The position numbers and the translations under genes are program-made. Positions 24,346 through 32,079 of a stretch of DNA of 64,000 nt are shown here, piece after piece. Positions within the stretch are counted from its first letter, which is position 1. Each line of letters starts with the position of its first letter. The notes under the pieces were generated by a model that was not told where the DNA came from, ran no database searches, and saw only the letters and a list, made by a program, of their open reading frames with translations. The stretch is from Kitasatospora sp. MAA4 (GTDB lineage Bacteria > Actinomycetota > Actinomycetes > Streptomycetales > Streptomycetaceae). The DNA is taken from positions 124,001-188,000 of the forward strand of contig NZ_JARZAI010000012.1 of the NCBI RefSeq assembly GCF_029893355.1, written 5' to 3'.

Positions 24346-24383
24346 TTGAACGCTACGCGCGTGGATCCTAGTCTCACGTCATG
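24346..24383 (+). promoter_or_regulatory. Promoter B of the 18-31 kb cluster (leaderless type)
   Basis: TTGAAC (24346-24351), 17-bp spacer with CTACGCGCGTGGA, TAGTCT (24369-24374), 6 bp, ATG at 24381. It matches promoter A at 18146 in spacing throughout and in 27 of the 30 bases from the -35 to the C after the -10 box. It drives the deaminase-SAICAR-synthetase fusion, whose start has no ribosome site, so a leaderless transcript is likely. Confidence 0.7.
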
Positions 24384-26219
24384 TCAGTCACGAACGCAGC
24401 TGTGAGTACATCGATTTCGTCGCAGATACGTCGCGCACCGAAGGTGCTGCTGCACGACCATCTGGACGGCGGGCTGAGGCCCCTGACCGTGGTCCAACTG
24501 GCGCGGGAGTACGGATACGGCGATCTGCCGACCACCGATCCCGAGGAGCTGGGCAGTTGGTTCCAGGCGGCGGCCGACTCCGGGTCGCTGGAGCGCTACC
24601 TCGAGACCTTCCGGCACACCGTCGGCGTCACCCAGACCCGCGACGCCCTGTTCCGCGTCGCGAAGGAGTGCGCGCAGGACCTGGCAGCCGACGGAGTCGT
24701 CTACGCCGAGGTCAGGTTCGCCCCGGAGCTGCACGTCGAGCGCGGACTCACCCTCGGCCAGGTGGTGGAGGCGGTGCTGGACGGGTTCCGCGAGGGCGAG
24801 CGCCGGGCCGCCGCGGACGGGCACGGCATCCGGGTGGGCGCCCTGCTCACCGCGATGCGGCACGCCGACCGTGCCCAGGAGGTCGCCGAACTGGTCGTGC
24901 TGCACCGGCAGTCGGGGGTCGTCGGATTCGACATCGCGGGCGCCGAGGCCGGGTTCCGGCCGACCCGGCAGCTCTCCTCGTTCGAGTACCTGAAGCGGGA
25001 GAACGCGCACTTCACCATCCACGCGGGTGAGGCGTTCGGCCTGCCGTCGATCTGGGAGGCGCTGCAGCTCTGCGGCGCCGAGCGGCTCGGCCACGGCGTG
25101 CGCATCATCGACGACGTCAAGGTGGCCGACGACGGGACCGCGACGCTCGGGGAGCTCGCCGCCTACGTGCGCGACCGGCGGATTCCGCTGGAGCTGTGCC
25201 CGACGTCGAACCTGCAGACCGGCGCGGCGGCCTCGTACGCCGAACACCCCGTCGGGACGCTGCGCCGGCTCGGGTTCCGGGTGACGGTCAACACCGACAA
25301 CCGGCTGATGAGCGGGACGAGCGTGAGCCGCGAGTTCGAGGAGCTGAGCGCGGCCTTCGGCTACACCCTCGACGACGTGCAGTGGTTCACCATCAACGCG
25401 ATGAAGTCCTCGTTCCTGCCGTTCGGCGAGCGGCTGGCCATGATCAACGACGTGATCAAGCCGGGATTCGCGAAGCTGAAGGCCGAGGCCGCACAGGAGC
25501 CGCAGCCGCAGCTTCCCGCGCCGGGCGACGACCGGGGCGCCCCGGACATCGTCGGGCGCAGCAAGCGGCTGTGGCGCAGGAGCGACGGCACCTGCGAGAT
25601 CGAGATCATCCCCAGCCTGCGGAGCTTCACCTACGACCGCGACGAGCTCATCCCGGCGACCGCCAAGCTGCGGCTGGACTTCTACCAGGCAGCGGCCGCC
25701 CGGCTGGCGGAGCGAGGGGTCAGGACGGTCTTCCGGGAGCGCCTGAGCGACAGTTCCTACCTCGCCGACTACGTGCCGGGACCGCCGTTCGAGGTCATCG
25801 TCAAGAACCTCGCGACCGGGTCCACCACGATCAAGTACCCCGGCCTGTTCGCCGAGGGGCACCGCTTCGACCCGCCGGTGGTCAAGTTCGACTTCCGGGT
25901 GGACCCGGAGGACCAGCCCATCGGCGAGGACTACCTGAAGGCCCTGGGGGTCGACACCGAGGCGTACCGCCGGACCGCGCTCGCCTGCAACGAGGCACTG
26001 CGCGACTGGCTCGCACCGCTCGACCTGTGGGACTTCTGCCTCGTCATCGGCGACGGCCCGGACGGGCAGCCGGTCATCAACTCCGAGATCTCCCCCGACT
26101 GCATGCGGCTGCGCGACCCCGAGGGCAGGCCGCTGGACAAGGACCTGTTCCGGCAGGGAGCCTCCGCTCAGCAGATCGTGGCGGCCTGGACCGACCTGGT
26201 GCGCCGGATCACCGGATGA
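24381..26219 (+). CDS. Adenosine deaminase fused to SAICAR-synthetase-like domain
   Basis: A 612-aa two-domain protein. Residues about 15-370 are an adenosine deaminase with zinc ligands in LLHDHLDGG (HxH), catalytic FTIHAGEAFG, RLGHGVRI and the NTDNRLMSGTS site, all intact. After a Gln/Pro linker, residues about 385-612 match PurC: IVGRSKRLWRRSDG, VFRERLSDSSYL, EVIVKNLATGST, FDFRVDPEDQPIGEDYLKAL and INSEISPDCMRLRDP. Housekeeping versions of these enzymes are separate. Joining a nucleoside deaminase to an ATP-dependent amide ligase suggests channelling of a purine-like intermediate. It starts at the leaderless ATG of promoter B. Confidence 0.8.
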   Translation: MSVTNAAVSTSISSQIRRAPKVLLHDHLDGGLRPLTVVQLAREYGYGDLPTTDPEELGSWFQAAADSGSLERYLETFRHTVGVTQTRDALFRVAKECAQDLAADGVVYAEVRFAPELHVERGLTLGQVVEAVLDGFREGERRAAADGHGIRVGALLTAMRHADRAQEVAELVVLHRQSGVVGFDIAGAEAGFRPTRQLSSFEYLKRENAHFTIHAGEAFGLPSIWEALQLCGAERLGHGVRIIDDVKVADDGTATLGELAAYVRDRRIPLELCPTSNLQTGAAASYAEHPVGTLRRLGFRVTVNTDNRLMSGTSVSREFEELSAAFGYTLDDVQWFTINAMKSSFLPFGERLAMINDVIKPGFAKLKAEAAQEPQPQLPAPGDDRGAPDIVGRSKRLWRRSDGTCEIEIIPSLRSFTYDRDELIPATAKLRLDFYQAAAARLAERGVRTVFRERLSDSSYLADYVPGPPFEVIVKNLATGSTTIKYPGLFAEGHRFDPPVVKFDFRVDPEDQPIGEDYLKALGVDTEAYRRTALACNEALRDWLAPLDLWDFCLVIGDGPDGQPVINSEISPDCMRLRDPEGRPLDKDLFRQGASAQQIVAAWTDLVRRITG

Positions 26220-26233
26220 ACGAGCCCCGGTGA
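26216..26233 (+). CDS. Possible five-codon ORF (MNEPR)
   Basis: ATG at 26216 overlaps the TGA of the fusion gene (ATGA) and reads MNEPR before a stop. A 20-bp perfect palindrome follows at 26263. The order tiny ORF, hairpin, enzyme gene resembles the two micropeptide cassettes, but there is no ribosome site, so it may be chance. Confidence 0.2.
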   Translation: MNEPR

Positions 26234-26262
26234 CGGCACGTCGGCCTCCACGGTGACGAGGT

Positions 26263-26282
26263 GCCCGGCCGCGCGGCCGGGC
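26263..26282 (+). terminator. Perfect 20-bp palindrome between fusion gene and HAD gene
   Basis: GCCCGGCCGC followed directly by its complement GCGGCCGGGC. No T-run follows. It may lower expression of the downstream genes relative to the fusion gene. Confidence 0.5.
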
Positions 26283-26301
26283 AAGGCGATGGGAGTCGTT
26301 G

Positions 26302-27099
26302 GTGAACCTGGTTCAGCTCATCTGTACGGATCTGGACGGCACACTGCTCGACTCCCGGGGTGACCTGAGCCCCGGGAGCCTGGAGGCCATCACCACGGCG
26401 CGCCGCTCGGGGATCGCGGTGGTCTGCGTCACCGGTCGGCCGGTGCGCGACACACTGACGATCACCCGCCGCTACGGACTGACCGGGCCCGTGGTGTGCA
26501 GCAACGGCGCCGTGACCGTCGACGCCGAGAGCGGCTCGCCGCTGCTGTGCCGGGGCTTCGACCCGGCGGAGTGCGCCGAGCTGCTCTCCGTCCTCGAGGC
26601 CGGACTCCCCGGCCTGATCGTGGGCATCGAGTCGATCGGCGGCCTCTACCTGGAGGAGGGCTTCGCGCAGCTCGTCCCGGACTGCTGGCCGCACCAGCCG
26701 GTGAGCGCGGCGCGCACGGTGCTCCACCCGGACGACCCGGTGGTCAAGATCCTGGCGATCCACCCCGACCTGACGACGCAGGCCCTGGAGCGCGCCATCG
26801 TCGACCTGGTCGGCGACCGCCTGGAGGTCACCCGCTCCACCGGCCGCTTCGTGGAACTCTCGGCCCGGGGAGTGGACAAGGGGCAGGCCCTGCACTGGCT
26901 CACCCGGCACCTGTCCGTGCCCCCGGCGCGGACCGCCGCGGTGGGGGACATGCCCAACGACATACCGATGCTCCGCGCGGCGGGGCTCGCCGCCGCCGTC
27001 GCCAACGCGCACCCCGACGTACGACGTGCCGCGCACGTCGTGCTGCCGAGCAACGACGACGACGGGGTCGCCGCGCTGATCCGCCGCTCACTGCGCTGA
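26302..27099 (+). CDS. HAD-superfamily (Cof-type) phosphatase
   Basis: A 265-aa HAD-IIB protein. Motif I is CTDLDGTLLDSRG with the nucleophilic Asp, motif II VTGRPVRD, motif III the VDKGQAL Lys, and motif IV AVGDMPNDIPML. The middle cap domain (about residues 85-190) is the Cof type seen in sugar- and nucleotide-phosphate phosphatases. The GTG at 26302 has GGGAG upstream. It would dephosphorylate a pathway intermediate, for example before export. Confidence 0.8.
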   Translation: MNLVQLICTDLDGTLLDSRGDLSPGSLEAITTARRSGIAVVCVTGRPVRDTLTITRRYGLTGPVVCSNGAVTVDAESGSPLLCRGFDPAECAELLSVLEAGLPGLIVGIESIGGLYLEEGFAQLVPDCWPHQPVSAARTVLHPDDPVVKILAIHPDLTTQALERAIVDLVGDRLEVTRSTGRFVELSARGVDKGQALHWLTRHLSVPPARTAAVGDMPNDIPMLRAAGLAAAVANAHPDVRRAAHVVLPSNDDDGVAALIRRSLR

Positions 27100-27128
27100 G
27101 CGGACACACCGAAGGAGACCACCAACCC

Positions 27129-28334
27129 ATGCCGTACCTCGCCCTCCTGGGCCGGCCTCATGTCGTCAGGCTGCTCTCCAGCTCGCTGGTCGGACGGCTG
27201 CCGGGGGCGATGGCCGCCCTCGGCATCGCCCTGACGCTGCGCCATGCGGGGTACGGCTACCAGCTGGTGGGGCTGACGACCGGGGTGTTCGCCGCGGCGG
27301 GTGCGGTCGGCGGTCCGCTGCTGGGCCGGCTGGTGGACCGTACCGGGCAGTCCCGGACGCTGCTGTTCTCCGCCTGCCTGGCGGCGGCCGGGTTCGCCCT
27401 GCTGGCAGCGGCTCCCGGAACCCCGTGGGCCGCGCTGGTCGGGGCGGCGGTGGCCGGGGCCGCCGCCCCGCCGCTGGAACCCTGCCTGCGGACCCTGTGG
27501 CCGGAGCTGGTCGATCCGCAGGACGTCGAGTCGGCCTATGCCGTCGACGCCGGAGCGCAGGAACTCCTCTTCATCGCGGGCCCGTTGGCCGTGGCGGGCA
27601 TCGCGGCGCTGGCCCCGGCCCGGGACACCCTGTGGGCCGCCGCGCTGCTCGGGCTGGTCGGCTCGGTGGGGATGGCCACCGCCGCCCCGTCGCGCGCCTG
27701 GACACCGGTCCCCGCGACCACGGCACCGCACTGGCTGGGCCCGCTGCGCAGCCGGGGACTGCTGCTCCTGCTGGTCGCCCTGGGCGGCTCCGGGGTGGCC
27801 GTCGGGACCTTCAACGTCTTCACCGTGGCGTACGCGGAGAAGCACCGACTGCCGGGCGGCGCAGGCACGTTGCTGGCTCTGTCGGCTCTCGGCGCGCTCG
27901 TCGGAGCGCTGACCTACGGCGCGGTCGGTACGCACGGCTGGAAGAGCGCGGCCCCGAACAAGGCTGGGCAACTCGCGGCGGGCATGGCAGGGTCGTACTG
28001 GCTGGTGGCGCTGGTCCCCGGGCCGGCCGGCAGCTGCCTGCTGGCCCTGCTGACCGGGGTGTTCTTCGCCCCCCTGCTGACCGTGTCCTTCGGCCTCGTC
28101 GGCGAACTGGCCCCCGAAGGGGCCGTCACCGAGGCCTTCGCCTGGCTCGTGACGTTCATCGGCGTCGGCATCGCGCTCGGAGCGGCCGTCGGCGGAGTCG
28201 TCCTCTCGCACGGAACGCTGCGAACGGCGGCGGCCTGCGGGGCCCTTGGAGCCAGCCTGGGCGCGGCGACGCTGCTGGCCGCCCGGGCGCGACTGGCGCC
28301 GGGGCGCGTGCTGACCGCGACCGGACAGCACTGA
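27129..28334 (+). CDS. MFS transporter 2
   Basis: A 401-aa, 12-TM major facilitator beginning LALLGRPHVVRLLSSSLVGR, with GPLLGRLVDRTGQSRTLLFS in the loop 2-3 position. It resembles sugar- or drug-efflux type MFS proteins of actinomycetes. The ATG follows AAGGAGACC and lies 29 bp after the HAD gene. It precedes the second micropeptide and is one of three exporters in the cluster. Confidence 0.7.
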   Translation: MPYLALLGRPHVVRLLSSSLVGRLPGAMAALGIALTLRHAGYGYQLVGLTTGVFAAAGAVGGPLLGRLVDRTGQSRTLLFSACLAAAGFALLAAAPGTPWAALVGAAVAGAAAPPLEPCLRTLWPELVDPQDVESAYAVDAGAQELLFIAGPLAVAGIAALAPARDTLWAAALLGLVGSVGMATAAPSRAWTPVPATTAPHWLGPLRSRGLLLLLVALGGSGVAVGTFNVFTVAYAEKHRLPGGAGTLLALSALGALVGALTYGAVGTHGWKSAAPNKAGQLAAGMAGSYWLVALVPGPAGSCLLALLTGVFFAPLLTVSFGLVGELAPEGAVTEAFAWLVTFIGVGIALGAAVGGVVLSHGTLRTAAACGALGASLGAATLLAARARLAPGRVLTATGQH

Positions 28335-28414
28335 CACCACTGCCACCACCGGCACCACTGACTCGCCCCGCCGTCCGGTGGGGTGCCGCACCAGCACGGG
28401 AGGAGGTGTTCTCG

Positions 28415-28459
28415 ATGGGTACGACTCCGAAGGCGGTCACGCGCGGCCTCGCCGAGTAG
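28415..28459 (+). CDS. Micropeptide 2, 14 aa (putative RiPP precursor or leader peptide)
   Basis: ATG at 28415, stop TAG at 28457-28459, product MGTTPKAVTRGLAE. GGGAGGAGGTG (28398-28408) sits 6 nt upstream, one of the strongest ribosome sites in the window. It aligns with micropeptide 1 without gaps at M1, G2, V8 and T9 and has the same size class. A perfect 30-bp palindrome follows, then the second nucleotidyltransferase. The duplication of the whole arrangement argues that the tiny gene is real. Confidence 0.55.
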   Translation: MGTTPKAVTRGLAE

Positions 28460-28501
28460 TTCGCGAGCAGTTCGCGCCACCCCGTGAAACCTGCGGGGTC
28501 C

Positions 28502-28531
28502 GGGCGCCGGCACCCCGGGGTGCCGGCGCCC
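28502..28531 (+). terminator. Perfect 30-bp palindrome between micropeptide 2 and nucleotidyltransferase 2
   Basis: GGGCGCCGGCACCCC (28502-28516) is followed directly by its complement GGGGTGCCGGCGCCC (28517-28531). It occupies the same place as the hairpin after micropeptide 1. The ribosome site of the next gene (28552-28557) lies outside it. Confidence 0.75.
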
Positions 28532-28569
28532 CGAGCACTGATCAGACGTGGCGAGGAGAAAGAGCGAAC

Positions 28570-29637
28570 GTGGTGTCGGAAAACCCTGCCCTGCCGGAGA
28601 GTTCACGCAAGGCCCTGGACGAGATCCTCGAGCGCGGCCGGCGGGCGGCCGGCCGGCTGGAGAGCGAACGCGGCTACCGGCGGATCTACATGGGAGGGGC
28701 GCCCACCGCGGGCCTCGGCTCACCGAAGTCCGACATCGACCTCTTCGTGGTGCTGGACTCGCGGGCTCCGACGTCCTCCGAGCAACTGGCCTTCGAGGGC
28801 GCGCGCGTCGACATCGAGTACCTCGAACTGGACGCCCTCCGCAGCCTGGTGGACACCTGCACGGCCTTCCGCAGCACGTCCGAGGACATGGAGCAGATCG
28901 GCTACGCCACCCGCAGCCGACTGGATTCGCTGACCCGCTTCGTGCTCGGCGAGATCCTGCTGGACCAGGACGGGGCGCTGCGGGACCTGCTCGACCGGTG
29001 GGCGGACCGGCGGGCCGACTACCAGCGGCTGCTGGTCGCGCGGCACGCGACGGACGTGGAGAACCTCGGGGACGACGTCACCGGCGCCCTCCTCAACGAA
29101 GACCTCCCCGGCGCCGAGTACCAGTCCCGGGAGGCCCTCTACCGCGCTGCCGAGGCGTATCTCTGCGGTCGCGGCGACTACTACATCAACACCAAATGGC
29201 TCTGGACCAAGTGGGCACGCACGGTCGGCGACGAGCTCGGTGCCGCGGTGAGCGGCATCCTGCGCGACCCCCGGCTGCCCTCGGCCGGGGACGCGGTCAG
29301 CCGCAACCTCTGGCTGGCCCAGGATCTCGTCGCGATGGCGGCGACCGGCTACCGGTACCGGCCGGTGGCGTCCGCCGACCCCGAGCACTGCCGCAGGCAG
29401 CCGGCGGACTCGCTCGTCCCGACATCCGACAGCTATCTGGTGACGCAGCAGACCGCCTCGCAGGCCGTCGAGCTCAGCCGGCAGGGCGTCCTGCTGTGGG
29501 GAGTCGCCCACGGCCGGACCGAGCAGGAGGCGCTGCGACTGGTCCAGGCGCAGCTGTCCGCCGACGGGATCGGCGTCCCGATCGAGGAGATCGGCGGCTA
29601 CTACCGGCTCCTGCGGGACCACCGGCTCATCGCATGA
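28570..29637 (+). CDS. Nucleotidyltransferase 2 with PqqD/RRE-like C-terminus
   Basis: A 355-aa paralogue of the protein at 19755. GGAPTAGLGSPKSDIDLFVV gives the GG and DxD of the NT fold, and GARVDIEYLE the third Asp. CGRGDYYINTKWLWTKWART matches RGDLYLGHKWVWARWART of the first copy. The C-terminus (SQAVELSRQGVLLWGVAHGR onward) is again PqqD-like. The GTG at 28570 follows GAGGAG. Conservation of both ends suggests the same chemistry on two different small peptides. The alternative is an aminoglycoside-type resistance NT. Confidence 0.65.
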   Translation: MVSENPALPESSRKALDEILERGRRAAGRLESERGYRRIYMGGAPTAGLGSPKSDIDLFVVLDSRAPTSSEQLAFEGARVDIEYLELDALRSLVDTCTAFRSTSEDMEQIGYATRSRLDSLTRFVLGEILLDQDGALRDLLDRWADRRADYQRLLVARHATDVENLGDDVTGALLNEDLPGAEYQSREALYRAAEAYLCGRGDYYINTKWLWTKWARTVGDELGAAVSGILRDPRLPSAGDAVSRNLWLAQDLVAMAATGYRYRPVASADPEHCRRQPADSLVPTSDSYLVTQQTASQAVELSRQGVLLWGVAHGRTEQEALRLVQAQLSADGIGVPIEEIGGYYRLLRDHRLIA

Positions 29638-30869
29638 ATCCCCCCGCCGTATCCAGGAGCATCTACCGGCACCGGGGCTTCCTGGCGCTGTGGAGCGCCG
29701 TCACGGTCTCCGGCATCGGATCGCAGGTGACGGCCGTCGCGCTGCCGCTCACCGCGATGCTGACGCTGCACGCCGACGCACTGCAACTCGGCACCCTGGC
29801 CATGGTCCAGACGCTGCCGGTGCTGTTCGTCACTCCCGTGGCCGGCGTCGTGGTGGACCGCTTCCCGGTCAAGCTGATCAACGCCCTGTGCGACGTGGTC
29901 AGGGGGGTTCTGCTGCTGGCCGTGCCCGTACTCGCCGCCCTGGACGGGCTGTCGCTGCTCCGGCTGTACGTCCTGGGACTGCTGGTGGGCTGCTTCAAGG
30001 CCCTGGCCGACGTCGCCCACCACTCGATCCTTCCGCAGGTGATCGAGGAGCACCGGCTCGTCGCGGGCAACGCCGCGATCAACACCAGCTACTCGGTGAC
30101 CGATGTCGCCGGCCCCGGGCTGGGCGGGGTGCTGACCCAACTGCTGAGCGCCCCGCAGGCCCTGATCGCCGACTCGGTCAGCTTCTTCCTGTCGGCCGGG
30201 CTGATCGCCTCCCTGCGCGTCCGGCCCGTCGAGCGCGCGCCCAGGCAGCGCTGGTCGACCATGGCACGGGAGGGCTTCGGCTACCTGTTCGGTCAGCAGG
30301 GCCTGCTGACCCTCGCGCTGTGCAGCGGGGTCGCGAACCTGTTCCTCCAGGCCTACAGCACGGTACTGGTGATCTTCGTCGTCCGGTCGCTGGGCCTGCC
30401 GTCCTCCGTGCTCGGCGCCGTCTACGCCTGCGGGGCGCTGGGCGGGGTGGCGGGATCGGCGCTGGCCGAGCGGATCGGCCGGGTGACGCGGCCGACCACC
30501 GCCATGATGGGCGGCCTGCTCGGCACCGGTCTCGGGATGGCAGGTCTGGCCACCGCCGATCTGGTCGCCGCGCCGTGGGCGCGGATCGCGATCCTGATCG
30601 CCGGGACCGCCGCCTACACGGCGGGTCTCGGCGTCTACAACGTCCACGCGATGAGCACCCGCCAGAAGCTCGTCCAGCGCGACATGCTGGGCCGGGTGAC
30701 CGCGAGTTATCGCCTGCTGTCCCACGGAGCCCTGCCGGTCGGCTCCCTCCTCGGCGGGCTGGGCGCCCAGCGGCTCGGGGCACCGGGCGCCGTCGCGCTC
30801 TCGGGCGCCGGCGTCGTCGCCTGGGTCGGCGTCCTGCTACTGACCCCGTTTCGGCGGCTGCCCCAGTGA
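29634..30869 (+). CDS. MFS transporter 3
   Basis: A 411-aa, 12-TM protein of the enterobactin-exporter-like MFS_3 group: RSIYRHRGFLALWSAVTVSG at TM1, VTPVAGVVVDRFPVKLINAL at loop 2-3, and NAAINTSYSVTDVAGPGLGG, which is typical of this group. The ATG overlaps the stop of nucleotidyltransferase 2 by 4 bp (ATGA). It is the last gene of the cluster and converges on the DUF5954 gene 4 bp away. Confidence 0.75.
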   Translation: MNPPAVSRSIYRHRGFLALWSAVTVSGIGSQVTAVALPLTAMLTLHADALQLGTLAMVQTLPVLFVTPVAGVVVDRFPVKLINALCDVVRGVLLLAVPVLAALDGLSLLRLYVLGLLVGCFKALADVAHHSILPQVIEEHRLVAGNAAINTSYSVTDVAGPGLGGVLTQLLSAPQALIADSVSFFLSAGLIASLRVRPVERAPRQRWSTMAREGFGYLFGQQGLLTLALCSGVANLFLQAYSTVLVIFVVRSLGLPSSVLGAVYACGALGGVAGSALAERIGRVTRPTTAMMGGLLGTGLGMAGLATADLVAAPWARIAILIAGTAAYTAGLGVYNVHAMSTRQKLVQRDMLGRVTASYRLLSHGALPVGSLLGGLGAQRLGAPGAVALSGAGVVAWVGVLLLTPFRRLPQ

Positions 30870-30873
30870 AGGG

Positions 30874-31995
30874 CTACTCGTCGTGGTCCCCGAAGTGCGG
30901 GATCGGCTTGCCGCGGCGGGCCATCTCGGCCTCGAAGAGGGCCTGGAACCGCTTGGCGGACTCGTCGAGGACGATCGGGGCGTCCTCGTCGTCCGGAATG
31001 AGGCCCTGGGCGCGCAGGCGGGCGTCCTGCACCATGACCGGCTCCTCCGGGTCGTAGTCGTGGGGGCGGGGGCCCTCGGGGCCGTCCGGTCCGAAGCGGA
31101 CCGTCCGCTCCACCCGGATGATCCGCAGGAAGCGGTCGTCGACGGTGAGTTCGCAGCCCTGCTCGGCTTCGAGCCCGTCCGCGGCCTCGGCGTAGACCGC
31201 CCGCTGCTCGGGGGTCATCCGGAGCTCGAACGGCTCGGTCACGCGCAGGCGCATGGAGAGCAGGTCCTTGGCGCGGAAGGGGGTGGGCGCGTCCGCCATG
31301 CCGCTGGGCCGCCACCGGGTGCCGATCCGTTCCGCGACGGTGAAGGCGGCCGGCAGCAGCACGATTCCGGGGTGGGTCCGGCTCGCCCGCAGCGCGTCCG
31401 CGCGGATGCCCTTCGGCACCTGGCCCTTGGCGGGGTGCAGCTGGATGAGGTCGGTCTTCAGGATGCCCTCGGACATGCCGGTCGGCACGGTGGGGTCCAT
31501 GACGAAGCCGACGGCCGGGTCCAGGCCCTTGGCGATGTCGGGCTTCTGGTGGTCGTCGGGGTCGCTGGGCCGGGGCGGCTCGGGCCCGTCCGGGCCGCTG
31601 CGGATGTGCCGCTCGGCCCGCACCACGCGGTAGCGGGCGTCCAGTTCGATCTCGTCGAGCTTCTCCCGGTCCATCCGCTCGGCCAGCGCCTGGTACCTCT
31701 GCTGCGCCTCGGTGTCGCCGGCGTCCCTCGCCTTGGCGGCCTGCTCGCGGCTGAGCATGCCCAGGTGGTCGCGCGCCGACTGCGGAAAGCTCTCGACCAT
31801 CGCGGAGAGCAGCTCCCAGCCGCCCTCGAGCCGCTCGCGCGCGACGCCGAAGACCGGGTTCCCGGCCGACAGGATCTGCGGATACTCCTCGCGCGCCCGC
31901 CACGCCTCGACGTCCGCGAGTTCGGCCACCGGGCCTTCCGGGGCGGTCATCCTGATGGTCAGGTAGCCAGGAGCATCATCAGCGAAGTTCACCAT
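30874..31995 (-). CDS. DUF5954-type protein
   Basis: A 373-aa soluble protein. The pattern PGYLTIRMTAPEGPVAELAD, PVFGVARE, RYRVVRAERHIRSGPDGPEP and THPGIVLLPAAFTV, and a second VRFGPDGPEGPRPHDYDPEE, is that of the Streptomyces DUF5954 group. It seems to contain two related halves, each with the RxxRxExxxRxGPDGPE element. No function is known. The start is uncertain: the ATG at 31995 gives the usual family N-terminus; a GTG at 32058 would add 21 residues. Neither has a good ribosome site. Confidence 0.65.
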   Translation of the reverse strand: MVNFADDAPGYLTIRMTAPEGPVAELADVEAWRAREEYPQILSAGNPVFGVARERLEGGWELLSAMVESFPQSARDHLGMLSREQAAKARDAGDTEAQQRYQALAERMDREKLDEIELDARYRVVRAERHIRSGPDGPEPPRPSDPDDHQKPDIAKGLDPAVGFVMDPTVPTGMSEGILKTDLIQLHPAKGQVPKGIRADALRASRTHPGIVLLPAAFTVAERIGTRWRPSGMADAPTPFRAKDLLSMRLRVTEPFELRMTPEQRAVYAEAADGLEAEQGCELTVDDRFLRIIRVERTVRFGPDGPEGPRPHDYDPEEPVMVQDARLRAQGLIPDDEDAPIVLDESAKRFQALFEAEMARRGKPIPHFGDHDE

Positions 31996-32079
31996 GCAGC
32001 ACATGATGCAACCGGCCAACCACTGTGCGCTGTCTTTTGGCTCGATTTTCCCCTTCACGAGTGGAGGGGTGTTTAGGGC

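Noticed and set aside
18146..30869. Assignment of the cluster as a pentostatin/coformycin pathway
   Set aside because: SDR and SAICAR-synthetase-like genes fit, but there is no HisG-like gene, the latter is fused to a deaminase, and the NT/peptide cassettes are foreign to that pathway.
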